Shown here: positions 43,699-52,946 of the stretch, piece by piece
Layout of the letters: each line of letters starts with the position of its first letter
Numbering within the stretch: the stretch's first letter is position 1
Origin: Streptomyces bathyalis
Lineage (GTDB): Bacteria; Actinomycetota; Actinomycetes; Streptomycetales; Streptomycetaceae
NCBI RefSeq assembly: GCF_015910445.1
Contig: NZ_CP048882.1
Coordinates: 434,001-498,000 of the forward strand
Direction of reading: 5' to 3'
Length of the DNA: 64,000 bases
Notes under the pieces: generated by a model
The model's database searches: none
What the model was told of the DNA's origin: nothing
Seen by the model: only the letters and a program-made list of their open reading frames with translations
Position numbers and translations under genes: made by a program

Positions 43699-44277
43699 TC
43701 AGCCGACGAATTCGACATCGGAGGTCTTCCATCGCCCGTCCTCGAGCACGAGGTCGAGCTGCAGCCGGTAGTTGCGGGCCTGGCCCTGCTTGACAGCGGT
43801 GTTGGTCACCTTGCTGTCGGCCACGATCAGCACCCGGGCGGACCGCTTGCCGGCCCTGGCGATCCCCGCCTCGATCACCCGTCCCTGGGAGACCGACTGG
43901 TTGGCGGCGACCAGTTTCGTCAATTCCTTCGTCTGCGCTCTGAATTGACGTTTGAATTCGCCGGTGGCGCCCTTCAGCACGTTCTCGCTGTCCCGGTCGT
44001 AGTGCCGGTAGTCGAGGGACGTGAAATTGAGCGCGGTCTGCCGGGCCGAGGCCAGGATGTCCTGGCGGCGCTGCTCCTCCTGACCTCGCTGGTAGGTCTG
44101 GACGGCGAGGTAGCCGGAAGAGGCCAGCAACAGGACGACCGCGACGGCGAGTCCCCCGGTGAGTGCCCTGCCGTGGGTCGGTGAGCTCACCGCTCGCCAG
44201 AGACGACGCGACGCGCCGGCAACCCGGGCGAGGGCCCGGGACAGAACGGTCATGCCATGGGTCCGACGAGCAGCCAT
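43699..44277 (-). CDS. Mce-associated membrane protein (first)
   Basis: A 192-residue homologue of the following gene: basic N-terminus, one helix (GGLAVAVVLLLASSGYLAV) and the same domain beginning ALNFTSLDYRHYDRDSENVL. AGGAG lies eight bases before the ATG at 44277, inside the end of mceF, giving a 28-base overlap. Together with its neighbour it completes the Mce complex. Confidence 0.87.
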   Translation of the reverse strand: MAARRTHGMTVLSRALARVAGASRRLWRAVSSPTHGRALTGGLAVAVVLLLASSGYLAVQTYQRGQEEQRRQDILASARQTALNFTSLDYRHYDRDSENVLKGATGEFKRQFRAQTKELTKLVAANQSVSQGRVIEAGIARAGKRSARVLIVADSKVTNTAVKQGQARNYRLQLDLVLEDGRWKTSDVEFVG

Positions 44278-45527
44278 CGCCACGACTCCTTTCCGAACAC
44301 GGTCTGTTCGCCGCCCGTCGAGCCGATCTCGACGGGCGTTCCGCCAGGGCCGCCGGCGATGCCGGTGGCCGGGTCGTAGGGAGAGAGGTACGCGGCTTCG
44401 CCGGCACCACCCGGTGCCGCGGTCCGCTCCCCCCGGGGAGCGTTCTGCGCGCCCCGGACCGAGGTCTTGCCGCCACGCGGGGCCGTGCAGCGGGCCTTGG
44501 TGTTCGCCTCCCGCTCGCGGGTGTCCTCGGGAGCACGCCGCTGGGTGTCGTAGCCCTGGCGGCACGGCGGCGGATCATCGGCGTTGACCACCAGGCCGAA
44601 GTGGGCGGTGCCGTCTCCCGGCAGCACGGTGAAACTCCCGGCGACGGCCGCGGGGAAGGTGACCAGCGCCTGTTCCACACCGGGAAGGCGGGCCTCGGTG
44701 ATCTGGCCCCCGCTGATGAGGTTCCCCAACAGGAGAGGCACAGCGGAGCGATTGGCCTTCAGCAGCCCGTCCAGCTCGGGTGCGGCGGAAGCCCCGCCGT
44801 CGATGAGCCGGCGGATGTCGCCGTCGCTCTTCTTGAGCTGTCCGGTGAGTACCGACAGGTCCCGGGAGAACGACTTGATCGCCGAGCCCTTGTCCGCCTG
44901 CGTCTTGAGGACCTTCCGGGAGTCCTCGATCAAGGAGATGGTCTGCGGAAGTGATTCGCTCGCCGAATTCACCAGGGCGTTGCCCGAGTCGACGAGCCGC
45001 GTCAGCTGCGGGCCGGTGCCGGAGAACGCGTCGCCCAGTTCGTCGACGGTCGTCTTCAGGTCCTTCTTGCCGACGGAACCGACCAGCCGGTCGAGGCTGG
45101 ATATGAGCTTCGTCGTCGGCAGCGGGGTGCGGGTGTCGCGGCGCGCGATCGTGCTGCCGTCCCGCAGGTAGGGGCCGCTCCCCGTCCGGGGCTGCAGGTC
45201 CACGTACTGCTCTCCGACCGCCGAGCGTGTCGCCACGACGGCCAGCGTGTCGGACGGGATGTGTCCGCCTTCCTTGATGTCCAGCGCCGCCGAAACACCG
45301 CCCCTGGTGAGTCGCAGGTCGCCGACTCGCCCCACCGGCACGCCCCGGTACGTCACCTCGGCACCGGAGAAGATGCCGCCGGAGTCGGTGAATTGGGCCT
45401 GCACGGTGTATCCGCGGTCCAGGATGCGGTCCGCCAGACCGGTGTACTGGACGGCGACGTACGACACACCGACCGCGGTGACGACACCGAAGGCCATCAG
45501 CTGAACCTTGACCGACCGGGCGATCAC
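44250..45527 (-). CDS. mceF: MceF, MCE-family substrate-binding protein
   Basis: A 425-residue MCE protein. An N-terminal membrane helix (QLMAFGVVTAVGVSYVAVQY) precedes the MCE domain (VQAQFTDSGGIFSGAEVTYR, RVGDLRL) and a long helical region that forms the periplasm-spanning tube. The C-terminal about 90 residues are Arg/Gly-rich and low in structure. It starts GTG within the mceE stop (GTGA). The Mce complex moves lipids or sterols across the envelope, energised by MceG. Confidence 0.92.
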   Translation of the reverse strand: MIARSVKVQLMAFGVVTAVGVSYVAVQYTGLADRILDRGYTVQAQFTDSGGIFSGAEVTYRGVPVGRVGDLRLTRGGVSAALDIKEGGHIPSDTLAVVATRSAVGEQYVDLQPRTGSGPYLRDGSTIARRDTRTPLPTTKLISSLDRLVGSVGKKDLKTTVDELGDAFSGTGPQLTRLVDSGNALVNSASESLPQTISLIEDSRKVLKTQADKGSAIKSFSRDLSVLTGQLKKSDGDIRRLIDGGASAAPELDGLLKANRSAVPLLLGNLISGGQITEARLPGVEQALVTFPAAVAGSFTVLPGDGTAHFGLVVNADDPPPCRQGYDTQRRAPEDTREREANTKARCTAPRGGKTSVRGAQNAPRGERTAAPGGAGEAAYLSPYDPATGIAGGPGGTPVEIGSTGGEQTVFGKESWRWLLVGPMA

Positions 45528-46900
45528 GGCTGCACTCCCCTCGTCATGAGTTCGGCGAGAGCGAAGTCGACGCCGTGGCGCGGGGCCGCGCCGCCGCTGC
45601 CGCTGCTTTCGCCGACGTGCGAGGCGTAGTTGCTGGTGCACAGGGGCGGGCAGAGTGCGCCACCGCCGCCGGACCCTCCAGACCCTCCCGATCCTCCGGA
45701 CGAGCCGCCTTCTTCCGGTTCCTCAGCGCAGTTGAGGCCCGGTACGCACGGCTCCCCCGGGTCCGGGAGATCGGGCGCGCCCGGCACTTCGAGGTCCGGC
45801 ACCCCGGGGATGTCGGGGACATCGGGAAGGCTCGGGCCGGGCTTCCCGGGCGCTTCGGGGCCTGGGGCGACGTTGCGGTAGAGGCTGCCCGGGTCCAGAT
45901 CCGCGGTGACCTTCAGATTGACGTAGTCGCCCTTGATGGCATCGACGACGTTGCGCGGGAAGGGGTAAGTGGTCATCAGTTCCAGCGCGTCGGGCAGGTC
46001 GTCACCGGCCTCGTTCAGCCGGCCGAGAATCGGCCTGAGGTGCTTGAGGTTGGCGACGACGTCGGCCCTCGATGCCTTGATGACCCTGCTGCCGACCTTG
46101 CCGAGCTTCGACAGCGACTTCAGCATCGCTGTGAGATTGCGGCGCTGGTCGGCAAGGACCTTCAGGGCGGGCGGCATCGTGTCGACCGCGTCCTCGACGT
46201 CCTTGCGCTGCTTGGCGAGCCTCGCGCTGAGCCGGTCGATCCCCTTCATCGCCCGGACGATCTCGGAGCGCTGCTTGTCGAGGCCGCCTATGAAGCTGTC
46301 CAGTCGGGACAGCAGCGCCTTGACCCGGGGCTCGCGGCCTTCGAGCGTGTGGTTGAGCTCCTCGGTGATCGTGTGGAGTTGAGCCACTCCGCCGCCGTTG
46401 AGCAGGGCCGACAACGCGGAGAGCACCTCTTCGATCTCCGCGTTGCGGTTGCTGCGGGACAGCGGAATCCTGTCGCCGTCAGCGAGCCTCCCCGCCGGGC
46501 GGACGTCCGCCGGCTCGGCGAGCGAGACGTACTTCTCGCCCAGGATGCTCGTCTGGCGAAGGTCGGCGACGGCGTTGGCCGGCAGCTTCGCAGAGTCGGC
46601 GACGCGCAGCCGCACCCGGGCGCGCCAGCCGTGCAGTTCCACCTTCTCGACGGCCCCCACGGTGACGTTGTTGACCTTCACGGCCGACTGCGGCACCAGG
46701 TCGAGGACATCGTCGAACTCGACCGTGACGTGGTAGGCGTTGCCGTCCGACGCGGCACCGCCCGGCAGTTGGACGTCCTGCAGCCCGCCGAATTCACAGC
46801 CGGACAGCAGCACCGATGCGACGGCTGCCCACAGGACCAGCGGAGCGCGGAGCGCCCCGGTTCTGCTGCGTCGGGAGGAGGCGTTGCAGGAGGAGTTCAT
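45524..46900 (-). CDS. mceE: MceE lipoprotein (LprK type)
   Basis: A 458-residue MCE protein with a lipoprotein signal: the lipobox is VLLSGCE, Cys about residue 28. The MCE domain begins YHVTVEFDDVLDLVPQSAVK. A coiled-coil stretch follows. The C-terminus has a proline-valine repeat (PSLPDVPDIPGVPDLEVP), a Gly/Ser linker and a final Cys-containing segment. The lipoprotein is the E position of all mce operons. Its Pro-rich tail probably spans the cell wall. ATGA overlap with mceD. Confidence 0.92.
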   Translation of the reverse strand: MNSSCNASSRRSRTGALRAPLVLWAAVASVLLSGCEFGGLQDVQLPGGAASDGNAYHVTVEFDDVLDLVPQSAVKVNNVTVGAVEKVELHGWRARVRLRVADSAKLPANAVADLRQTSILGEKYVSLAEPADVRPAGRLADGDRIPLSRSNRNAEIEEVLSALSALLNGGGVAQLHTITEELNHTLEGREPRVKALLSRLDSFIGGLDKQRSEIVRAMKGIDRLSARLAKQRKDVEDAVDTMPPALKVLADQRRNLTAMLKSLSKLGKVGSRVIKASRADVVANLKHLRPILGRLNEAGDDLPDALELMTTYPFPRNVVDAIKGDYVNLKVTADLDPGSLYRNVAPGPEAPGKPGPSLPDVPDIPGVPDLEVPGAPDLPDPGEPCVPGLNCAEEPEEGGSSGGSGGSGGSGGGGALCPPLCTSNYASHVGESSGSGGAAPRHGVDFALAELMTRGVQP

Positions 46901-48039
46901 GCCCGCGCCCCCAGTATTCCGCCGAGGGTCCGGTCCATCGACGGCGCTCCGCCGGCAGGTTCCGCCGCTCCGGTGAGCGCATTCGCATCCGGCAGTTCGG
47001 GCAGTGACTTGAAGGCTTTCCGCAGCTTGTCGCAGTCGGTCTTCTCGTCGGCCGTCCTGAGCACGGAGCACAGCACGGACGCGGGGTCCTGGAGCTGTTC
47101 GGCGTTGTTACGGGTGTCCAGCGTGCCGGATCTCGGGTTGTAGGCGTTCTGCAGGTTCCCCAGGCCTGCCGGTGCCACATCGAGCAACTCCTCCAGTGCG
47201 GCACGCTGTTTGACCAGGACGCGGGTGGTCCTGCTGAGGCCCTTCACATTGGAGGTGAGGGACTTCTCGTTCTCGTGGACGAAGCCGGACACGTCGGTGA
47301 GCGCGATGGAAAGATGCTTCGTCGCCGCCGCGAGGTCCTTGCGTTCTCCCGCGAGCTGCTTCGCGACCTTTGCCAGGCTGTCGTTGAACGACCTCACGTT
47401 GTCGTCGTCGGCGGCGAGCGCGGCCGTGAACACCTGCAGGTTCCGTACCGTCCCGAACAGATCGCGCCTGCCGTCGGAGAGGGTCGTGACCGCCTTGGAC
47501 AGGTCCTTGACGGTGGTGTGCAGCTTCCTTCCCTGGCCGTCCAGGTTGTCCGCGCTGACGCCGAGCAGCCTGGACAGCGAGCCGTCCTTGTTCGCCCCGC
47601 GGGGGCCGAGCGACTCGGAGGTCGTGTGGAGGCTGTCGAAGATCCGGTCCAGCTCGACGGGGGCCGCCGTCCGGCTCTGCGGGATGACGGCGCCGCTCTG
47701 CATCGTCGGACCCTCGCGGTAGACGGGGAGCAGCTGGAGGTAACGGTCGCTGACCACCGAGGAGTTGACGATCGCGGCCCTGGCATCGGCGGGGACCTTG
47801 CGGTCAGCTTCGTACTCCAGCTGCACACGGACCCGCCGGCCCTGCGGGTCGACCTTCTTGACCTCGCCGATCCTGACGCCCAGCACGCGTACGTCCGATC
47901 CGGGGTAGACGCCGACGCTGCGGGGGAAGTACGCGGTGACCTGAACAGGCCGGGACCTCGGCCAGAGCAGGACGGCGAGGCCGGCCACGAGCACCAGCGC
48001 GAGACCGAGCGCCACCCAGCGGGCGTGTCGCCTGATCAT
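46897..48039 (-). CDS. mceD: MceD, MCE-family protein
   Basis: A 380-residue MCE protein: N-terminal helix (WVALGLALVLVAGLAVLLW), MCE domain (VTAYFPRSVGVYPGSDVRVL) and a helical tail rich in LxxL heptads. It is coupled on both sides by ATGA overlaps, as expected when all six MCE chains assemble in one ring stack. Confidence 0.92.
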   Translation of the reverse strand: MIRRHARWVALGLALVLVAGLAVLLWPRSRPVQVTAYFPRSVGVYPGSDVRVLGVRIGEVKKVDPQGRRVRVQLEYEADRKVPADARAAIVNSSVVSDRYLQLLPVYREGPTMQSGAVIPQSRTAAPVELDRIFDSLHTTSESLGPRGANKDGSLSRLLGVSADNLDGQGRKLHTTVKDLSKAVTTLSDGRRDLFGTVRNLQVFTAALAADDDNVRSFNDSLAKVAKQLAGERKDLAAATKHLSIALTDVSGFVHENEKSLTSNVKGLSRTTRVLVKQRAALEELLDVAPAGLGNLQNAYNPRSGTLDTRNNAEQLQDPASVLCSVLRTADEKTDCDKLRKAFKSLPELPDANALTGAAEPAGGAPSMDRTLGGILGARA

Positions 48040-49052
48040 CGGGCCACCTCCGAAGATGTCTTCGCGGACCGCGAGGCTCGGGGGACCACGGGCACGGGGG
48101 CGACGAGGTTCTGGATGTAGCTGTCGAACCACCGGCCGTTGCCGAGGGTGTTGGTGAAGACCCGGGAGAACGGGGCGAGGAGTTCGACGCTGCGGTTGAG
48201 GCTCCCCTCGTTGCGCTCCAGGAGGTCGACCACCTTGTTGAGTCGCTTGAGCGCCGGTCCGATCTGCTTGCGGTTGTCGTCGACCAGGCCGGAGAGCTGA
48301 ACGCCGAGCGCCGCGGCGTTCCTCAGCAGCGACCGGATGACGACCCGCCGGTTGTTGATCTCCTTGAACAGCTGGTCGCCGTCCTTGATCAGCTTGATCA
48401 GAGTGCTCGACCGATCGGAGAGCACGCCGGTCACCCCGTTGGCATGGCTGAGCAACTGCCGCAGTTCCTGATCGCGCTTCGCGACGGTCCTGGAGAGCAG
48501 GGACAGGCCGTTGATCGACGCCTTGACCTCGGCCGGGGAGTCCTTGAACGTCCTCGAAACGGTGTCCATCGCTCTGGCCAGCCGCTTCGTGTCGACCTTC
48601 TCCGAGGTCGTGGTGAGGTCGCTGAACGCCTGCACCACGTCGTAGGCGGCGACCGTCCGCTTCAGCGGGATCTCGCTGCCGGCCTCCAACTGGCCCGGCC
48701 CTTCGGGCTCCAGGGCGAGGTACTTGGCACCGAGGATCGTCTTGACCCGGATCGAGGCTGCCGACCGGGTGCCGAAGCGCGGATCGCCCTTGACCCGGAA
48801 GGTCACCTTGACGTGGTCGCCGGCCAGCCCGACGTCGTCGACCTTGCCGACCTTCACCCCGGCGATGCGGACCTCGTCGCCGGACTTGAGGCCGCCGGCC
48901 TCGGAGAACGCCGCGGAGTACTCGTCGCCGCCGCCGATCAGCGGAAGGTCCTGGGCGTTGAAGGCCGCAGCCATCAGCAGGGCGATGCTGGTGAGTCCGG
49001 CGGCGCCGATCACCACGGGGTTGCGCTCGCGGAAGGAGATCACCGGCCGCAC
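48036..49052 (-). CDS. mceC: MceC, MCE-family protein
   Basis: A 338-residue MCE protein: N-terminal helix near residues 12-30, MCE domain (YSAAFSEAGGLKSGDEVRIA, KVGKVDDVGL) and a helical tail. It starts at GTG 49052 within the mceB end (13-base overlap); a second GTG three codons later is possible and has better-placed GAGG. It is one of the six tube-forming chains. Confidence 0.91.
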   Translation of the reverse strand: MRPVISFRERNPVVIGAAGLTSIALLMAAAFNAQDLPLIGGGDEYSAAFSEAGGLKSGDEVRIAGVKVGKVDDVGLAGDHVKVTFRVKGDPRFGTRSAASIRVKTILGAKYLALEPEGPGQLEAGSEIPLKRTVAAYDVVQAFSDLTTTSEKVDTKRLARAMDTVSRTFKDSPAEVKASINGLSLLSRTVAKRDQELRQLLSHANGVTGVLSDRSSTLIKLIKDGDQLFKEINNRRVVIRSLLRNAAALGVQLSGLVDDNRKQIGPALKRLNKVVDLLERNEGSLNRSVELLAPFSRVFTNTLGNGRWFDSYIQNLVAPVPVVPRASRSAKTSSEVAR

Positions 49053-50068
49053 CTCGCCTTGGCGACGTGCATCTCCGGGGTGAGGATCTTGCCGGTCTTC
49101 GGCAGTACGACCCGGCCGTCGAAGTCACAGAGGTAGAAGTTGAACCAGGAGCCGTAGGAGGCCGTTCCGGTCAGCTTGTTGAGCTTGCGCGGCAGCCGCT
49201 TCAGAACGCCCTCGACGGTCTTCTCATTGTCGTTGAGCGTTCCGGAGAGCTCGGACAGCCCGGCGATGTCGGACTTCAGCGCCGGGCGGCTGTCCTTCAG
49301 CAGTCCCGCTGTGGCGCCCGTCAGGTCGTTCATACCTGCGAGCGAGTCGCCGATCGACTTGCGGTCCGCGGACAGACCGGAGATCACTCGCTGCAGCTGG
49401 GTCAGGAGGCCGGAGAAGCGGGCGCTGCGCTTGTCCAGGGACCCGAGCACGGTGTTGAGGTTGCCGATGACGGAGCCGATCAGCTTGTCCCGGTCGGCAA
49501 GGGTCGTGGTCAGCGAAGCGGTATGGGCGAGCAGGCTGTTGACCGTGCCGCCCTCGCCCTGGAACGTCTTGATGATCTCCGTTGCGAGCTGGTTCACGTC
49601 CTTCGGGGACAACGCGGCGAACAGCGGCTTGAACCCGTTGAGCAGTGCGTTCAGGTCGAGTGCGGGCTGCGTGCGGGAGAGCGGGATCTGCCCGCCGGCC
49701 GGCAGCCGTGAGCCGTCGCCCGCGCCCTCGGTGAGGGCGATGTAGCGCTGCCCGACCAGGCTGCGGTAGCGGATGACGGCGCCGGTGCTGGTCAGCAGCG
49801 GCCGGTCCCGTGAGGCGGTGAAGGTGACCTCGGCGAGCGTCCGGTCCTTGATCCGGATCTCTTCGACCTCGCCCACCCGCACCCCGGCCACCCGTATGTC
49901 GTCACCCACCTCCAGGCTCGTGACGTCGCTGAAGACGGCCGTGTACGTGTCCGTGGGGGTGAAGCGGATCTTGACGATGGTGGCGGCGAGCAGCGTGGTC
50001 GCGAGCACCGTCACCACGGCGAAGATGCTGAACTTGACCAGCGGCGCGGTCGTCTCCCTCGCTCTCAT
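49040..50068 (-). CDS. mceB: MceB, MCE-family protein
   Basis: A 342-residue MCE protein. N-terminal helix (FSIFAVVTVLATTLLAATIV), MCE domain (YTAVFSDVTSLEVGDDIRVA, RVGEVEEIRI) and a coiled-coil tail. The C-terminal segment ends with the conserved NFYLCDFDG-type stretch of B chains. ATGA overlap with mceA. Confidence 0.92.
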   Translation of the reverse strand: MRARETTAPLVKFSIFAVVTVLATTLLAATIVKIRFTPTDTYTAVFSDVTSLEVGDDIRVAGVRVGEVEEIRIKDRTLAEVTFTASRDRPLLTSTGAVIRYRSLVGQRYIALTEGAGDGSRLPAGGQIPLSRTQPALDLNALLNGFKPLFAALSPKDVNQLATEIIKTFQGEGGTVNSLLAHTASLTTTLADRDKLIGSVIGNLNTVLGSLDKRSARFSGLLTQLQRVISGLSADRKSIGDSLAGMNDLTGATAGLLKDSRPALKSDIAGLSELSGTLNDNEKTVEGVLKRLPRKLNKLTGTASYGSWFNFYLCDFDGRVVLPKTGKILTPEMHVAKARCGR

Positions 50069-51342
50069 GCGACGCTCACCGCCGTTCCGCGGGCCATGGG
50101 CCCGAAGAGCAGGGTCGCCACCCCGGGCACCTCGTCAGCCGGGACGCCCATGACGGGAGCCACCAGTGAGTTGACGAGATGCTGCTCGGCGGGCGTACCC
50201 GACACCGCGTTTCCGGACGGGAGGGAGCCTCCGGAGCCGGCAGTACCGTCGTTCAGCTTGAGCGGCGGCGCGGGCTTGGGCGGGTCGGGCAGACCGAAGC
50301 AGTGGGGGCCCGAGCGGTCGGCATACCGCGGTTCCTCGCCGGGGCGGTACGCGGGGCGAGGCAGGGTGAACTCGAGAGTGATGTGCATCTTGCCGCCCGC
50401 GAACATCCGCTCGGCGAGCGGCTCCGACTTCGCCAGACCTTCGAGCAGGCAGGGGTACTCGGGCGAGTAGCGCGCAAGGAGGGCGAGGGTCGGCCGGGAG
50501 ACCTCGTTCAGCGTGATGAGCCGGTCGGCGTTGTCGTCGAGGAACCGCTCGCCGGTGTCGGCGAAGGTGGTGGTTCCGGTCAGTACCGACTTCAGCGCCT
50601 CCTTCTTGTGCACCACGGTCCGGCTCGTGGTCACGGAGTTGCGCAGGACCCGCAGCAGGTCGGGAGCGGCGTCACCGTATGTCTCCGCGACGTCGGCAAG
50701 CCGGGAGATGTCCTTGTGCAGTGCGGGCATGTGCGGGTTGATACGGCGCAGATAGCGCTCCAGCCGCGTGAGGTTGGCGCCGATCGCCTCGCCCCGCCCC
50801 TCGAGCGCGACGGAGAACGCGGACAGCGTGGCGTTCAGCTTCGCCGGCTGGACCGTACGCAGCAGCGGCAGCAGGTCGTTCATCAGCTTCTGCAGCTCGA
50901 TGCCGGCCCTGGTGCGGTCCTGGGTGATCACATCCCCGGCCCGTATGGGGCGCGCCGAGGACCCGTCGGCGACGACGAGGTCCACGAACTTCTCGCCGAA
51001 CAGCGTCTTGGGCAGCAGCCTTGCGGTGACGTCGGCGGGGATGAGCGCGGTGCGTTCCGGCTGGAGTGCGATGTCGAGCGTCGCCTTCTCACCGTCGGCC
51101 CGCACGTCACGTACCTGGCCGACGATGAGCCCGCGCAGCTTGACGTCGGCGGAGGGCTCCAGCTGGTTCCCGACGGTGTCCGCCTCCAGCGTGATCCGCA
51201 CGACGGGGGTGAACACCTGCCGGTAGACGGCGACCGTCAGCGCGAGCATCAGCCCGAGGACGACGAGGAACACGAGGCCGGTCAGCCTCAGGCGGGTGCT
51301 GGGGGCGAGCCGCCCGCTCTTCGGGTTCGTGGAGACAGACAT
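50065..51342 (-). CDS. mceA: MceA, MCE-family protein
   Basis: A 425-residue protein and the first MCE chain of the operon. The N-terminal helix is LTGLVFLVVLGLMLALTVAV, followed by the MCE domain (VRITLEADTVGNQLEPSADV, GLIVGQVRDV). The C-terminal Pro/Gly-rich tail and the segment GPHCFGLPDPP are typical of A chains. It starts three bases after the yrbEB stop. Confidence 0.93.
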   Translation of the reverse strand: MSVSTNPKSGRLAPSTRLRLTGLVFLVVLGLMLALTVAVYRQVFTPVVRITLEADTVGNQLEPSADVKLRGLIVGQVRDVRADGEKATLDIALQPERTALIPADVTARLLPKTLFGEKFVDLVVADGSSARPIRAGDVITQDRTRAGIELQKLMNDLLPLLRTVQPAKLNATLSAFSVALEGRGEAIGANLTRLERYLRRINPHMPALHKDISRLADVAETYGDAAPDLLRVLRNSVTTSRTVVHKKEALKSVLTGTTTFADTGERFLDDNADRLITLNEVSRPTLALLARYSPEYPCLLEGLAKSEPLAERMFAGGKMHITLEFTLPRPAYRPGEEPRYADRSGPHCFGLPDPPKPAPPLKLNDGTAGSGGSLPSGNAVSGTPAEQHLVNSLVAPVMGVPADEVPGVATLLFGPMARGTAVSVA

Positions 51343-51345
51343 GGG

Positions 51346-52173
51346 CTACCCCGCGATCCTCACGGTCGTGGTGGCGCCCCAGACGGCGAGGCTGAGGAAG
51401 AAGTCGAGGATGTTGATGGCGACGATCGACGTACGCACCGCACGGCCGACCGCGACGCCGACGCCCGCTGGGCCGCCCTTCGCGTAGTAGCCGTAGTAGC
51501 AGTGGACCAGGATGATCACGACGGCGAAGCAGATGACCTTGCCGAACGACCAGAGGACGTCGACCGGTGGCAGGTACTGCTGGAAGTAGTGGTCGTAAGT
51601 GCCCGCCGACTGCCCGTAGTAGCCGGTGGTGATGGTCCGGGCGGCGAGGTAGGAGGAGAGCAGCCCGATCACGTAGAGAGGGATCACCGCGACGAACCCG
51701 GCGATCATCCGCGTGGTGACCAGGAAGGGCAGCGAAGGTATCCCCATCACCTGAAGGGCGTCGATCTCCTCGCTGATCCGCATCGCGCCGAGCTGGGCGG
51801 TGAAGCCGGCGCCGACCGTGGCGGACAGGGCGAGGCCGGAGACGAGCGGGGCGATCTCGCGGGTGTTGAAGTAGGCGGACAGGAAGGCGACGAAGTTGGA
51901 GGTGCCCAGCTGGTTGAGCGCGGCGTATCCCTGAAGGCCCACCTCGGTGCCGGTGAAGAAGGTGAGGAAGGCGATGACACCGACGGTGCCGCCGACGACC
52001 GCGAGTGCTCCGCGGCCGAAGCTCACCTCGGCGAGCAGGCGCAGCACCTCCTTCTTGTAGCGGCGCAGCGTGCGGCCGGTCCAGGCGATCGAGCGTCCGT
52101 AGAACGACAGTTGGGTGCCCAGCTCCTCCAGGGAGCCCAGCGGGCCCCTGATGAGACGATCCGGCAGAGTCAT
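51346..52173 (-). CDS. yrbEB: YrbEB, Mce transporter permease
   Basis: A 275-residue MlaE/YrbE-family permease with five to six hydrophobic segments. The conserved helix-end motif reads GAMRISEEIDALQVMGI, which contacts the ATPase. It pairs with YrbEA to form the membrane channel. It starts two bases after the yrbEA stop. Confidence 0.93.
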   Translation of the reverse strand: MTLPDRLIRGPLGSLEELGTQLSFYGRSIAWTGRTLRRYKKEVLRLLAEVSFGRGALAVVGGTVGVIAFLTFFTGTEVGLQGYAALNQLGTSNFVAFLSAYFNTREIAPLVSGLALSATVGAGFTAQLGAMRISEEIDALQVMGIPSLPFLVTTRMIAGFVAVIPLYVIGLLSSYLAARTITTGYYGQSAGTYDHYFQQYLPPVDVLWSFGKVICFAVVIILVHCYYGYYAKGGPAGVGVAVGRAVRTSIVAINILDFFLSLAVWGATTTVRIAG

Positions 52174-52175
52174 GG

Positions 52176-52946
52176 CTAACCCCTCTGCGGAACGACTTGG
52201 AAGTAGATCGCCGTCATCACGAAGTTCACGACGAAGAGCAGCATGAACGTGATGACCACGGACTGGTTGACCGCGTCGCCGACACCTTTCGGTCCGCCCT
52301 TCGCGTTCAGTCCCTTGTACGAGGCGACGATCCCGGCGATCGCCCCGAAGACCAGCGCCTTGAGTTCTCCCGCGTAGAGGTCGGGCAGCTGGGCGAGGGT
52401 GGTGAAGGAGGCCAGATACGCGCCGGGCGTTCCGTTCTGCAGGATCACGGTGAAGAAGTAGCCGCCGGCCACGCCGACGACCGAGACGAGGCCGTTGAGC
52501 AGCACCGCGACGAGCATCGAGGCCAGCACCCGGGGGACGACGAGGCGGTGGATCGGGTCGATGCCGAGCACCTCCATGGCGTCGATCTCCTCGCGGATCT
52601 TGCGCGCGCCGAGGTCCGCGCAGATCGCCGTGCCACCGGCCCCGGCGATGAGCAACGCCGTCACGATCGGCGAGGCCTCTCTCAGAACTGCCAGGACCGA
52701 GGCGGCTCCTGAGAACGACTGCGCGCCCAGTTGCCGGGTGAGGCTGCCGATCTGCAGCGCGATGACGGCGCCGAAGGGAATGGAGACGAGCGCGGTCGGC
52801 AGGATCGTGACGCTGGCGATGAACCACGCCTGCTGGATGAACTCCCTTGCCTGGAACGGCCGTCGGGGCAGGGCGCGCAGCACGTCGAGGGCCATCGCGA
52901 AGAGGCTGCCGGAGTGTCTGAGCGCACCGGTGGGTGACAGGCTCAT
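52176..52946 (-). CDS. yrbEA: YrbEA, Mce transporter permease
   Basis: A 256-residue MlaE-family permease. Its EQ-loop-like motif is ADLGARKIREEIDAMEVLGI, and a second conserved block is GLNAKGGPKGVGDAVNQSVV. It forms the channel with YrbEB and overlaps the MceG gene by ATGA. Confidence 0.93.
   Translation of the reverse strand: MSLSPTGALRHSGSLFAMALDVLRALPRRPFQAREFIQQAWFIASVTILPTALVSIPFGAVIALQIGSLTRQLGAQSFSGAASVLAVLREASPIVTALLIAGAGGTAICADLGARKIREEIDAMEVLGIDPIHRLVVPRVLASMLVAVLLNGLVSVVGVAGGYFFTVILQNGTPGAYLASFTTLAQLPDLYAGELKALVFGAIAGIVASYKGLNAKGGPKGVGDAVNQSVVITFMLLFVVNFVMTAIYFQVVPQRG

Noticed and set aside
50179..52179. Long plus-strand frame opposite mceA and yrbEB
   Set aside because: It is Glu/Arg/Gly-rich with no domain character, and it is a mirror of two certain genes.
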